From NCBI RefSeq assembly GCF_964656455.1, contig NC_135717.1:8151033-8215032 (forward strand): a stretch of DNA of 64,000 nucleotides. The letters are read 5' to 3'. Positions 33,801 to 46,223 of this stretch are shown piece by piece. This DNA comes from Halichoerus grypus. Its lineage: Eukaryota; Chordata; Mammalia; Carnivora; Phocidae. Under the pieces are notes generated by a model that saw only the letters and a list, made by a program, of their open reading frames with translations, searched no databases and was not told the DNA's origin. The translations under genes and the position numbers were made by a program. Position 1 is the stretch's first letter. The number at the start of each line of letters is the position of its first letter.

Positions 33801-36800
33801 TACCGTGGGGCGCCGTGCTGCTGGGGAGGGGAGGCATTTAAGCATTTTGGGGGGCTCCCGAAGGGTGTCTCTTGAACTAAGAGCCCTGAAGAGGAGGACC
33901 TGGTTTGACTGTTAAATTAAGATGTAGTCTCCGTAGCCCTAGAGTGTGCTTCTCCGGGCTGTCCCTGTCTGGATGCTGTCCGTGTGCAGAGTGGAGCTGG
34001 TCCCCAAAGTGCCGGGATGGCAGCTTGCTGAACCCTATGCACCAAGCGCCCATCCCTGGCTGAGCTGCGGTCAGCTTTCCAGCTTCCTTAGATGCTGGAC
34101 GTTTTAGAAATTACATGAGAAATGCTTTTCCTGGAGATGTGCAGGAAAAGGTGGCGCTCATCAGCAAGGCCACCCCATTATAAGCCGAGGTGGGAATCCC
34201 AGCTGCAAAGCCATTGGCGCCCGGTATCCGGGGTGAGCCTGGCCCCGGGTATTGGCCGCTCTCTGTGGACCGGAGTGGCAGGAGGAAGAGACTGGGGCTG
34301 TCAGCTTTGGATTCTATTTGGAAAAAAGGAACTTGAGACTTTGACATTGCTGTGAGGGGGGTGTTCTCACCTTTATAGCGCAGAACGTTTGTTCGTCCAT
34401 GGGCGGAAGGTGTCCCTAAGCCTTGCTGAGTGACTGCCCCAGGGCCGGGCTGGGCTCAGCCTCTGAGTGGCAAGAAGAACCTGCTTTCTTACAATTGCAG
34501 GGGAGAAGGACCAAGGCCCCTGAAGTTCTGAACCCCTCACAGTGCAACTCAAGTGGCCCCCTGCAGTAATCTGTAGGTCAGGGCTCCCCTGTAAGAGAGC
34601 TCACTGAGACTGAGTCTTGAGGCAGAATCAGTGCAGAGGTGCTTACTGTTGCCTCATTGTGGTGGTTACGCTGGTGGCCCAATGTGCAAGGATTCAGGGG
34701 CCGCATTTTCTCGTGTCACCAGTAAAATGAAGCAAGATACCTGTCTCAGGAGAGTATAGTAGGGCCGACAACCTCCTGAGCTGGCCGCAACTCATGCAGG
34801 CGGCCTTCCAGGTGAGCACAGTTGTTCACGAGGGTGAAGTTGGAAAAGAGGGTCAGCAGGTGGGTAGGTGTGAGAATAAAGACACACCAGTCACTGTGGG
34901 GACAGCCTCCCGCCCAGAGTAGGTGTGTAACCCGCATGCATTTGGTGAAAGGCAAATGGGTGTGTGTGGGGACAGTCCCCACCCTGAGTGGTGAGGGGAC
35001 AGAGGAATGCCACAGTCAGCTTCGTGTAAAAAGGGCCAGCGAACAGATGGCCAGCCTTGCTTGCCCAGCTCCGCGTGCTCCCTGGGAGGAGATGGAGCTC
35101 ACCAACTTCCAAACTCTGCTCTGTCGGCGTGAACCACACTATCTGAGACGAATGTGAACACGCAGACTTCTCAATGACAGTGTGTGAAGCGGGCCGGTTA
35201 CACAGCTACATCTACTAATATTTTTGGTATAAAGCGGTTGCTAAAATTAATTCCAGTCTGAAACTTGATGAATTCTCAGTCATGGAATTAACAGGTTTCA
35301 AATGAAAAAAACCAAAAACCAAAAAACAAAAAACCCAAAAAACACAGCTCGATTAAAAATAAATGTTTATGCCAGAAATTTGGAGCCTGTCCCGAACAAA
35401 CTCCAGCTGAAGTTTTTCCACTTTAGAGGATTGGTTTGCCTTTTTGTTGTATTTATGGGGAACGTACATATTTGTACCAGAAATGTACAGACCGGTAGCC
35501 CAATTGCCAGCCCAGTTCTCTCTTACGAGGAGTCAGTGTTATTTATCCTTTATGCCATAGGCTGGCAGGCTGGCCCCGGGAAGAGGCCGCCTGGCTCCAC
35601 GGGGCCCCCGAGCGGACGGGGATGAGCAGTAAGTCACGTACATGGTACTGGGTGTGGGGTACCGAGCGCAAGGAAGGGGGGCCAGCCAGCCTCCTTCGAG
35701 CCAGCACACCCAGTGCGCCTCGCTCTGCATTGGTATCACGCCAACTATTTAGGACACCTGTGTGTGTTTCATTCTGTTTTTTTAATGGGGTTTCAAACTA
35801 CCTGTGCCCACCTCCGTCCTCCGGGCGACAGCACGGACTTGTACGTCATTTGATAGGAGACGTCTGTGTGGTTTGCCACCCTTGAAAGCTTAGCCACTCC
35901 AGGCTGTGCTCGGCCAACACAGCAAGAACGGAACAAGGGGCTCTTGATGAAGAGTTTGGAGATCAGCACTTAGTTCATTAGAAGATTTCCAACGGTGAAG
36001 GAGTGAGGCCCGTGCAGTTTTGCTGGTTTAAAGATCACACGTGGGTCATCGGGAACAGTTTACTCTTTGGCTGCCCAGCTTCGATGCTGAATGACTGCCA
36101 GAAGGTGGTAGCACGACCAGCCCTATTATCATCCCCAGACCTCCAGGGGTTTAGCTGTAGGGATTGAAAATTGAGTAACCAACTTCCGTTCCTGGATATA
36201 TCCATGTAGCCACAGTAATGCAAAAAGCTGGATGTTACCCGTTTTTGTTTAAAAAAAAAAAAAAAAATCCTTACCCAGGTGTCATTGCAGTGCGGGTGCT
36301 GCAAACTGAACTGGCCTCCCCCCTCCTCCAGCTGTGAGATCCAGTAGCACACCCCAGGCTGGCCCGTCAGCCCTTTCTGGCAGCCGGCCGGCTTAGGGAT
36401 CCAGCGGGGTGAGGTCACCCCGGGAAGGGCAGATGTACTGGGAGGGGGAAGCCCATTCCCCTGCTTTTAAACCACAAATGTCTTTTGATAACTAGTAAAA
36501 TTGGCAAGCGGAGTGATTGAAAACATGTGAGAAGTAACTGGATCTAAGTTTCAAGTAGTACATATTTGAAAAGTTTTCCCCAATGTAAAAGTTACTCTTT
36601 AAGAGCCTTAAACTAATAAAAACAAGGAAATTCCATGTTACGGCTGCCACTCGGCCTTTCCATTTTTATTCCAGCAGTCAGATTTGACAGGTCCGACGCC
36701 GATTGGCTCCAGGACCCCCGTGAGCATTTAAAGCCGGGGGTGTGGGAGGGTGCGGTGGGGGGTTTGGGGCAAGTCTCCACCGCACTTCAGTGCCAGGCTC

Positions 36801-37269
36801 CTAATTCCATTTTAGTATATCCTATTTTCTCTTCTCGGGGCTGCTTCCTGTATTTACTTTATCCACTAAAGCTGATTCAGGATTAATTTAGAGACAGTTC
36901 TCGTTTCTTTCCTTTTTCTTGATTTCCTCGCAGACTTCACTGGGCGGCTGCCCGCTCCACAGGCGTTCGGGCTGGGTGTCTCGCACCCTCGGCGACACTG
37001 CCCCTTGTCCCGTGGCTCCTTCGCTGAGCTGCCGGGCCTGCTCTTAGCCTCCCCTCCCTCCAGTCCCTTCTCCCTGTCGCTGCCAGAATGATCCTTCTAA
37101 AGAACTGCCTGATCACTGATCGACTGGAGAAGCAGCAACACACTGACTCAGCAGAGTTGGATGCACACTCGGGGCCTAGGAAGGAGCCCTAGAGCTCTTG
37201 CCCTCTGTGCCCTCAGAGCCCACCGTCCCCACGTCAGCCCCAAGCCTGTTGCACTTTTTGAGAGTGTTC
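33801..37269. other. Unassigned intronic sequence
   Basis: No SINE or LINE recognised. A MIR-like scrap is possible at 34675-34750 (gtcaccagtaaaatgaagc). An A/C low-complexity stretch lies at 35303-35345. No exon seen. Confidence 0.45.
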
Positions 37270-37440
37270 TGCTGGCGTGGAAGGAGCAGATTTAGGCGCA
37301 GAAAATATTACCTTGAAAATGTCGCACAGCTGTGTGTTCTTGGTCAGATGACCTTTACTGTCGTGTCCTCATTCATGGGTGGAAGGAGGATCGTAGGCTC
37401 ACCGTGGTGATTAAAACAACAAGGGATGTGATGCACGAGT
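37270..37440 (+). repeat. Probable MIR
   Basis: cacagctgtgtgttcttgg, cagatgacctttactgtc, tgtcctcattcatgggtgg and tggtgattaaaacaac follow MIR order. Confidence 0.55.
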
Positions 37441-38163
37441 CCGTGAACTCTAGAGGCAGCTGGTTTTATTACCTCTGCCCGCCCAAGGCCTTCTGGAATC
37501 CTCCTCCTCCTCTCCCCCCCTCCCGCCACGTGAAGTCTCCCCCATCCCTCAAGGCCACCTCCGATCCTGCCGCCAGGAAGTCGCCTCTCTCCCTCTCAGC
37601 TCCCAGGTCGTCTGGGTACCTGTCCTGCAGCGATCTGCCTTACAGGATAGTCCAGTTGTTTTACTGAGTCAGAAGCTCTTTGCGCCCTAGCGCGGCATGT
37701 TGGCCCTTTGGCGCCCTGTCTTTCCCATGAGGAGCTCAGGAACTCCTCTGATGAGTGGATAGTAAGTTGACCAAGTGGCTGGGTGGGAGGGCGGCAGTTT
37801 CTTAGAGTGTTTGCGCTGTGTCGTGCGCTTGGGGGGTGAAGCCTTTGGTTTCCGGCCCTTGTCTCGCGTAAGTGTGCAAACTTGATCCAGCTGTCTGTGA
37901 AACCGGTTGTAGCCTTTCTTCTGGGAGTCTTTCGGATACAGGTGGATTCTTCTTGTTGGATCCCATTGGCCCTCCCCCAGTCCAGGTGCCCCGCTGCAGC
38001 CACACGTGCTGGGCTTTTGCGCTTGGTGCCTATGTACAGTTTCTTAAGTAAAATACAGGTGTCCGGCAGCCCAGTGGGACCCACTAAGCAGGCACTTAGG
38101 GATGGGCATAGAGGTAGGAAGTAAACCAGGAAATCCTCTTTTGTCTCAGCTCTTGTTGAAAAT
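37441..38163. other. Unassigned intronic sequence
   Basis: A C/T-rich stretch lies at 37499-37524. No exon or repeat recognised. Confidence 0.45.
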
Positions 38164-38175
38164 CTCGATAAAATA

Positions 38176-38375
38176 GGGGCGCCTGTGTGGCTCAGTCGTT
38201 AAGCGTCTGCCTTCTGCTCAGGTCATGATCCCAGGGTCCTGGGATGGAGCCCCGCATCGGGCTCCCTGCTCCGCGGGAAGCCTGCTTCTCCCTGTCCCAC
38301 TCCCCCTGCTTGTGTTCCCTCTCTCGCTGTGTCTCTCTGTCAAAAAAATAAATAAAATCTTAAAAAAAAAAAAAA
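38176..38375 (+). repeat. SINEC, young, full length, with target-site duplication
   Basis: Complete head ggggcgcctgtgtggctcag through ctcgctgtgtctctctgtc and A tail. Perfect 12-bp duplication ctcgataaaata at 38164-38175 and 38376-38387. Confidence 0.97.
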
Positions 38376-38961
38376 CTCGATAAAATAAATATGTTGCTGC
38401 GCTTTCCAGAATTGGTAGAGTATATGGAACATAATTGATTGGTTTTGTTTGTGATCATTGAAGATCTTGATTATCGTTGCGGATCTGTGGCGATATTTCC
38501 TTTGTGTTTACATTAGCCTGGCACGGAAGGACCCTGGCTGGTGCTGGTGTGTCACGTGGGGTGGGGCAGTGCCACGGGCAGAGAAGTCGGCAGAGAGTGT
38601 AAGCGAGGCCACTTGGGCAGAGCCGCCTCCTGGTGCTGCACAGGCGACGTCTCAGTATCACCAAGAGGGCCAGTAGGGTGGGGCAGGACGTGTCCTTTTC
38701 TAGATCACACTCTGCTGGCAGCTGCCGTTCGCTCCCAAAGCAGAACCCTCTCGTCGCAAGAGGCACAGCCCGTAGAGAACCAAGAGCGTGGGGTACAGAG
38801 AAATGTTATTCCTGGGCCGAAACAAGTGGCGTCTATGCAGTTAAGAAATGACACATGGAGTCAGGGAAGAACAGGTGCCGAGAACCTGAACTTGGAGCAG
38901 TCATGGAGAGATCAGAATGCTTTGTAACTGGCATTAACTTCCTGCCTCAAGAGCCGTTCCC

Positions 38962-39158
38962 CGGGGCACCTGGGTGGCTCCAGTCGGTTCAGTGTCCGAC
39001 TCTTGGTTTCGGCTCAGGCCATGATCTCGGGGTCCTGGGATTGAGCCCCGCGTCTGGCTCCCTGCTCATTGGGGAATCTACCTAGGATTCTCTCTCCCTC
39101 TGCCCCTCCTCCCGCTCACATCCTCTCTCTCTAAAATAAATAAATCTTAAAAAAAAAT
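38962..39158 (+). repeat. SINEC, older subfamily, full length
   Basis: cggggcacctgggtggctcc head, ggctcaggccatgatctcgg body, aataaataaatctt tail. Imperfect flanking copies agagccgttcc (38950-38960) and agaaccattcc (39159-39169). Confidence 0.94.
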
Positions 39159-39169
39159 AGAACCATTCC

Positions 39170-40334
39170 TTTGCACCCCATGTGGCCCTGAGACCATGGA
39201 GTCAAGCCCTGGGATGAAGAGGGGACTGTTAATGCCGGCGCAGAGCTTGGAAGGCGTTGGGGGCTGCCCTGGTTGAGCGTGCTGCATTTGGATGAGTATC
39301 CAAACCCCACTGTGTAGTTAGTAGTAGTTTGTCGTGATTGCGCTTATCAATTGCGTGTGTTCGATAGTTAGCTACAGCTCTTGAGCTGGCTCTCTAAAGT
39401 CTGAGTTAAAGAATCTCTCTAGCTCTTTTCCAGAAAGTTCCGTGGACAGGATGGAGTATAACTGATGACGGGAGTCGTCATTCCAGTGCCCAGAGTGGGC
39501 AGACTGGTGGCAGCACTTGGAGGGTAGCTCATGGGGTGGCCCTTTTTCTTCTCTGGGTATCCCATCCAGCTAGCACAGCTTGCGGCGAGACTCTTGGAGG
39601 ATTTAAATGGCCCCCTTCGAGTCCCATTTCTGCTCTAGGCACCGGGAGCCCTCATGTCGTGTCACCTGTTGGTGCCCCGCACCCAGATTTCCTGACAGTG
39701 GCCAACAGCTCTGGTGCCAGGAGAGAGTGAAGGAATCACAGGCGACGTTCACATTCTCTGCCATACGAGTGTCATTCTGCCGGGCCATCTGGCGGGCAGC
39801 AGTTCTCAGCCAATGGCAGGATGTTGTAAACCTTGCTCGCTGAACATGGCACCAAAAATCTTGAAAATTAACTGCAAAAATAAAATCAAAGCTGGCTCCG
39901 CGGTGACATCTCTTGGCCTGACATACGCAGCTCCGGGGACGCGGCCCCGCATCGCGGATCGATGCCTGTTAACTGGTTTGGTTTTCCCCAGGAGCCACTT
40001 TGGCATCTTTTTTTTTTTTTTTAACTTTTCCTCCTAAATTCTAGGCAAAAAACCCCACAAAAAACCATTTTGAGAGCTTTGGGGGAGTTTTATTTGTTAA
40101 TTAAAATGTGAGAAGGGAATGTAGCTACAGGTAGAGTTCTGGTGCAAGCCACAGCTGTGATTTAAAAAAAACCCAACCTGACAGTTTCAAAATGAAGTTA
40201 TTAGCACTTCACCTATAACTGTGATAGCTTTTAACTTTCATGATCTGTCTCTTTAGCGCGCCCCCCCCTCCGCCCCCGTAGCGTACAAAAAAGGCTTAAG
40301 TGAGGACGTTGGAGGATACTTTACCCTAGCAGAA
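39170..40334. other. Unassigned intronic sequence
   Basis: Contains an ATCGAT palindrome at 39958-39963 and A/T-rich DNA at 40000-40250. No exon or clear repeat. Confidence 0.45.
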
Positions 40335-40555
40335 GAGAGTAAGAGCTACCATTTTTGTGGAACCTTTTTAACTTCCAAGAGATTTTCTTATTCTTCATGC
40401 CTTGTGGTTTTCCAGCAACCCTGTGAGCCTGGGTAGGTGGTGTATTTTACAGATGAGCAAACCAAGGCTCGGGGTGTCTTGGTGACCTGGCGATTTGTAG
40501 CCAGGATGGAGCCTGGTCTCCCAGAAATTCTCCAGCTGCTCACTTCCTGGGCCTT
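40335..40555 (-). repeat. MIR, nearly full length
   Basis: gtaagagctaccatttttg, cagcaaccctgtgagcctgg, gtaggtggtgtattttacag, atgagcaaaccaaggctcgg and ccaggatggagcctggtctc follow antisense MIR from 3' end to tRNA-like part. Confidence 0.88.
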
Positions 40556-40599
40556 ATCCGTGCCATAAAAGATGGGGCTGTATGGAAAAATCACCCACG

Positions 40600-41080
40600 A
40601 TTGGGTGACAAGTCTTCTCCCACTCACAAAATAATTAAATGAAATGGGCTCTGATTCCGATAATCAGATTCAGCTGATTGCCCACCAAGCCCGGTCATAT
40701 AATCCTACTAACCCTCGAAGCGGCTCCGTCCCAGCACAGGCACTGGCCGGTTGGCTTGGTGCACAGCCTGTCTGTGCCGGCAGATGTTTGTGGCCGGGAT
40801 AGCCCAGAGAGCGCGCGAGCGGGCGAGAGCTGAGCTGCAGGGCGGTGGATGGCTTTGCCGCCAAGCATTTTCCCAGAGAAGTAAAGGGAGCCGTTGCCAG
40901 AGTGGCTGGTGCCCTAACAAATTGATTCCTGCCAAACAATGGAAACAAATATTTTCAACAGACAGAAATTTTGGCTCCTAAAGCATTCAAATTAAAGGCT
41001 TTATTTCTGAAACAAATACTTTAGGAGGAAAACGTTTACCAGCATAGATGAGATCAGAGTTTTTCCTCCTGGCAGGGGCT
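40600..41080. promoter_or_regulatory. Candidate enhancer-like block with CpG patch
   Basis: Repeat-free. It combines paired AT cores (gataatcagattcagctga), a CpG-dense patch near 40796-40835 (agagcgcgcgagcgggcgag) and a SOX/FOX-like string (ccaaacaatggaaacaaata) near 40932-40951. Candidate only. Confidence 0.35.
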
Positions 41081-41407
41081 TAATTATTTTTTGAGATTAA
41101 AACACGTTTTTCCTGTCCCTGCTTCATCTTTGGCCCATGACCTTCCCTCCTGCTGGCTGGAGAAAGTCAAGTGTGTTAAGCTGGGGCGTGGGGCAGGGGC
41201 GCCCCTGTGGTTTACTGCAGAGAGCCTCAGCTTCCATGGAGATGGTCCTCCAGGTCTGGGTTCGGCTCTCTCGGTCAGCTCCCCTGACCCCTTCGTGATG
41301 TACTTGGGGCCAATCCCCCCAGCCACCCGTCAGTTTCATCAGTCTGTTAAATGTCAGTTGTGTAACAGTTAAGAGCTTTCCCCTCAGAACCCGGAGAGTC
41401 ATTCTGG

Positions 41408-41560
41408 ACCAGCGCTGTGTGGTGCGTTGATGGAACGGTCCTGTCTGTGTCATCAGGTGTAGTTGCCGCTGGCGCTCAAAACGTGGTTACTGCAATGGAG
41501 AAACGGAATCTAATTTCAGTGGACCTAGCCTCATGTGGCTAGTGCAATTCCCATTCGTCC
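41408..41560 (+). repeat. hAT-type DNA transposon remnant
   Basis: cgttgatggaacggtcctgt, gcgctcaaaacgtggttac, ggagaaacggaatctaattt and cctcatgtggctagtgcaat match a common nonautonomous hAT (Charlie-group) sequence. Family not assigned. Confidence 0.55.
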
Positions 41561-41839
41561 CCCTACTTCAATTAGGTGTCCCCTGGGTCCAATTACTGGG
41601 TTGACAGGCCAGCCTCTCTGCGTTCCGAATGCAGTTGTGGGGACTCGGGGTGTCTGTTCTCTCTGACACCCACCCATCTCCTGTCCCACAGCCAGAGCTA
41701 GACCACAAACCCCCAGGATCAAACTTTTATGGGTGTTTTAAAATTGTGACAAGTTCTCATGTGGTTTGAAAACGCGTCTCCTGATGTGTACTAAGTGTAA
41801 GAAAGACAATGGATGTCAGGGAGTCCCTATTCCCTGGAC

Positions 41840-41920
41840 ATCTGTTAGCAAGGGCGAGTCACTTACCTGCCCAGCCTCGGTCTCCTCATCTGTGACGTGG
41901 GATGAACAAAGCTCCTGTGG
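41840..41920 (+). repeat. MIR
   Basis: gggcgagtcacttacctgcc followed by cagcctcggtctcctcatct and gtgacgtgggatg is the middle of MIR. Confidence 0.78.
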
Positions 41921-43134
41921 CTGCTTCTCTTTCAAGTTCATCCCAAGGCCCACGGGGTGGGGGGGGGGGAGCGCTGCCAATAGGTCGGACCTCAGCAGCC
42001 CTCCTCTGTCCCCGGTGCGGGTCCCGAGGCGGGGGGTGGGTTGGGGGGGTGGGACGTGCAGGCTGTGGCCTGGGGAAGCACAGAGGAGGCAGAAGACAAG
42101 GCGCTCTCAGCAAGGAGGCCCTCGCTTCAACCCAGGAACAAGACGGGGGAGAAAGCGGTAGCGAGCAAGCAAATGAGGTAACTAGACAGCAAGGACAAGG
42201 TGGAGGGGCCAGGAAGGAGGAAGGAGGGCTTCTTTGGGCTCTCTGGAGAAGTCCAGGATGGGAAGGGGCGGGCACTCCTGCCATGTGGGGCCATGTGTGT
42301 CTACAAGGCAGAGGCTGGTGCGAAGAATTTAGTTTTGTTTTGTGATAGAGCCAAAGAGAGCGGGAAAGAAGGCTACTTAGGAAACAGGCATTTTTACAGC
42401 TCGGAACTGGGCAAATATCAGCAGTTTTCTCTGGCTTGGTCAGTATGTAAGGCAGAATCCGTCTCGTTCGGGTTAAGGGCGTCCTTCCGTCTCCCTGCAG
42501 CAGTCCCCCCACCCGCCCCGCCACGTGGGCTTCCGATCCGTCTATGTTTCATTATGCATCACCGAGACACCGTCTCTCACGTCTCACTGTTTAAATGAGA
42601 GTCTGGCAAGTATTATATGTAGCGCAATGCTTGTTGGATACATCTGGCATTTTTGTCTTTGCATAGTGGGTTTGCAACGGGGTGAAAAACAACAAAAAAC
42701 AAAGTCTTGGTTCCCTATTGAAATTTCTCCATCCCAAGGAGTTCACAGAAAAGGGCTTGTATGAGAACTTTGTATCCGTAGCCTTTGTTAGGCCAATGTG
42801 TTTGTTTTTATTCACTTATATTTTCTGAGTTGGTAACGCATTCACTTGATTGAAGATTCTGTTTAAAAAGTAGACACCGAGACACCTTGCCTGCGCCTCT
42901 GTTCGCTCCCACTCCCACCATCCCCGGGGGTGTAGCCTTACAGGCAGTAAGTCTATGTTGGAGTAAATCGTTGCACTCGAATTTCCTAGATCAGGAATTA
43001 ATACCAGGTCATGTCCCGGAATTGGGAACTATTGAGTACGTATTAGACAACCAGTACCATCTTCAGAGCGAAAGGAGCACGAGGGAATAATCTTTATACA
43101 AGGTGGGATCAGCTTCAATAGGGAGAGGAGAAGA
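41921..43134. other. Unassigned intronic sequence with a G-run cluster
   Basis: 42031-42053 has four G runs (6, 3, 7, 3) separated by one or two bases, a strong G-quadruplex motif on the + strand. The 212-codon opposite ORF (41886-42524) is low-complexity and not called. Confidence 0.5.
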
Positions 43135-43230
43135 GAAACTACCATAACCATCGTAGTGGGCATTTTACCCGATTTAATCTGCATGGCAGCCCCATGAGAT
43201 GTGTATTAGTGTCCTGTCCCCACTTGAGGT
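43135..43230 (-). repeat. MIR fragment
   Basis: gatttaatctgcatggcagc then cccatgagatgtgtattag matches antisense MIR. Confidence 0.6.
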
Positions 43231-44309
43231 TAGATAGCTCGGCTGGTCCGTGTGCACACTGGTCCCCCAACACACCACCCTGCAGGCACCTGCTCCCCAT
43301 TGCCGGCCCCAGAGATCCTGTCTTTCTCTGGGGCTGTCTGGGAGCAGGAACCCCCTCGTGGTGGGAAACCAGTGCTGGGAGTACAGCCACTGTGCTCTGT
43401 GGATCCGGCCAGGAGGCTGTGTCCTGCTCCTTGGACTCTGATCTCCAAGGTGGGAGAAGACGAGCTGCACTGCACAGAGATCTCAGCAAGGGCTGGAGTG
43501 CACGCACGGTGTTTCTGACTCAATCCCCTGAGAGCTAGAAGCCTGAACTATAGGCAGTCCCCTTGCTTTTGTCCACATGCCCACCTCTCTGTTCCCTGAG
43601 TCGGAGAGCCACAGGGTGTGATTAACCCAGAGAGCTCACCTCTCCGTGGCCAGCATTTACTGAGCCCCTGCTGGGAGCTGGGCTCGGCACTGGCTGCCCC
43701 GGAGAGCGCTCTCCCTGCCCTGGGAAGAGCACTCGCTTCCCAGGACCCCTCCTGGGGTCTCCTTCTGGGAGCCCTTCCCACAGGCAGGGGAAGAGCCTCG
43801 ACAGTGAACCCCAGCTCTGCTTTGCTGCTGCCTACTTACCCTGAAGCACTGTTGGGACGGACTCTTCCCACCCGTGTTCCCGTTCCGCATTCTTCACACG
43901 GAGCTCAGATGCAGGTTGCTTCCTGGGCTGCTAGGAGAGCTTGCTAGGGCCGCTCCAGCGGGGAGGAGTCCCTCTTGGGCAAATGATCCTAATTCTTATA
44001 AACTGGTACCATTCTGAGGCTCGACCCAGGATCCTTGGAGGCTGAGCAAGAAGGGAGTGTAGGTCTCCTCCAGGCCCCCCTGCCTCCTTCGATCTATCTT
44101 GCCTTTCAAGAAGCTGGCTCTGTCAGCCTGACCCCCTCCTCCTCCTCAGCCCCTAGTCTCCTGAACTGTTCCAGAAGATTCTCTGCCATTCACGGCCTCA
44201 GTGCTTGCAGCCATCTCTCTTTCTGACCGGAAGCCTTGCAGTTGTTAAATTTGTCCCCTTTCTGGTATAATTTTGCCTTTTTTTTTCCCTTTCTTTTTTA
44301 AAAAGCTTA
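43231..44309. other. Unassigned GC-rich intronic sequence
   Basis: A possible antisense MIR/L2 scrap lies at 43645-43700 (cagcatttactgagcccctg). Many overlapping short ORFs on all frames, none with coding character. Confidence 0.45.
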
Positions 44310-44760
44310 TTCTTTCATTTGGCAAATATTGACTGCCTACCTGTGATGTACCCCAGCACCGTGTGAAGCGCTGGGAATTCTGCAGTGAGCAAAAGGCAGG
44401 CCCTGCTGGAGCTTACGGCCCATGGGGAGACGCACTGACCTCGCACACTTGCACGCACATACGGAATTGCAAACCAGAGTCGCTGCCCACCTTACGGTCT
44501 CTGCCTCGGTGGGGTGGAAGGGGATGGGGTAGGGGAAGTGGTATTCAGTCAGAGATCCGACAGTTTGATGGAAGGGAGCAGGCATAGGCCTCCAAGCAGA
44601 GGGAAAGGCTGGTGCTCAGGGTCCGAGGGAAAGGAGGGGACCCAGCCTTCTGGGGACAGCAGAGGAAGGCCAACGTGCCCTGCTGGTCTTATCTGAGGGC
44701 CCCTAGGAAGCCACTGGAGGCTCTGAGCAGGGAATGACAAGCTCAGATCTGGGTTGCGTC
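44310..44760 (-). repeat. L2, extended 3' portion
   Basis: ttctttcatttggcaaatat, agcgctgggaattctgcag, ccctgctggagcttacggc and, further on, ggaagccactggaggctctg and agcagggaatgacaagc follow the antisense L2 consensus, with an internal deletion. Confidence 0.78.
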
Positions 44761-46079
44761 CCCTCTCCTGCCTCTCCTGGAGGGTGTGTACCTGTCCTGT
44801 CCCCCCACCCCCATACAGCTCCCCCAGCTCCGTGGTCATTGGTGCCCCCAGGGAACACAGGGCACCTAAGTCTTACATCAAACAGCAGCTCCGTGCAACT
44901 CCTGGATCCCTGCCTTCCCTGCCTCCTTTAGTTGTGCCGTTTTTCTCCATTCAGTTCATCCACGGCCCCTCCGTGGATGGGGTCCCTACTGAGGTCCAGG
45001 TCACTTCTGTGGCAAGTGCGGCTTCCTGCGTGGGAGTGCTCACTGCTGGCCCCCGCCTGCCATCACATGACAGAATACTGTAGCCGTGACTCAGACTTCG
45101 GTGGCACTCGCGGTGAATCAAAGATCATGAGCGGGAAAGCGATGGGTGAGGACCAAGTGTCTGCAAAGGGCACTTGGGAAACGTGGAGTCAGACTTGGTC
45201 TTATACCTAAACTTACAAAGTAAGCGAAAGCGGTAGCATTTACTTCGGGTGTTCTGCAAGGTTCTCCTTTAAATATCGCCCTTGGTCAGTGCACACACCC
45301 ACCAACGGAACAAAATGCACTTCCTGCAGCTCCGTGGGGAGCACTGCTCTAAAAGGAATGGGGAGGGGCAGTCCGTGGTCCTTATCTGTCCGTCAAAGCC
45401 TGCATCCCGTTACAGGGGAAAGAAAGGAGATTTGGAAAGATAAATGTCATTATAGTTAGGTGCTCAGAATTCAAAAGGAATGAGGCGGAGAAGGGGCGAG
45501 GACGTCGCCGCTGGCCACTGCCCTGCTCGTCCGTTCTCCTCCCAGGATACGGAGTGGTACCTGTGTCTTGTATCTGTAGAGCCTTCCAGAGGCATCTCAT
45601 GTACATACGAGCACGTGAAATGTGTGCACACCTTCCTCTCCACTACGGTGGCCATCTTGGTCACTGCTGGTGGACATGTTTGGGGAAATGGCCTTTATGT
45701 TTCTATTTGAACCCACTTATTTCCATGTTGGCGTGTTCCTCTTGGGCCTCTGCCACCCCCATCCTGGGGGGGGAGGTGCTGACCAGGCTGCTGGTTCCTC
45801 TGAGCCCCGTTCTTGGTCTCTGACAGCACCTTTCCCACTGGTTGTGCCAGGGACTCAGTGAGCCCCGGGGGAGGAGAGGGAGGAAGAGGAAGAGGAGGGC
45901 AATGGGGACCAAGCCCCTCCCACCCACGGGCTCCAGCCGAGATGGGCATCTTTCGAGAAAACTTGGAGGGCTTTCTTGCTGGAAGTTATGTTCTCCCCTT
46001 GCAAACCTCTGCTCTGTTTGGGTTCCACGGACCCGGTCCCTTCTGTCTTGTTGCTTTTCTGTGCCTGCTTGGTTCCTTG
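44761..46079. other. Unassigned GC-rich intronic sequence
   Basis: No exon or mobile element recognised. Confidence 0.45.
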
Positions 46080-46180
46080 GCTGGACCGTGGGCACCTGGA
46101 GGTTGGAGTCGGCTTCTGATTCATCTGTGCATCCCTGGAGCCCCCGACCTGGGTGGCAGACTGAGTTCGGGCCTGAGGTC
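46080..46180 (+). repeat. Possible L2 3' end
   Basis: gggcacctggaggttggagt then gattcatctgtgcatccctg and agcccccgacc resembles sense L2. Confidence 0.45.
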
Positions 46181-46193
46181 AAGTGTGTGGCTC

Positions 46194-46223
46194 GGATAGC
46201 ACAGGATAGTACAGGATAGTACA
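46194..46223. repeat. 10-bp tandem triplet
   Basis: Three units of ggatagtaca (the first has c for t) sit exactly between the L2-like and MIR relics. Confidence 0.9.

Noticed and set aside
19689..39963. Enrichment of ATCGAT (CUX1 core motif)
   Set aside because: Sites at 19689, 23363, 24784 and 39958 are about what CpG-depleted DNA of this size would give by chance; only the pair flanking 23.9-24.45 kb is kept as a minor note.
41886..42524. 212-codon minus-strand open frame, Pro/Leu/Ser-rich
   Set aside because: Low complexity from G/C runs, and it crosses a MIR.
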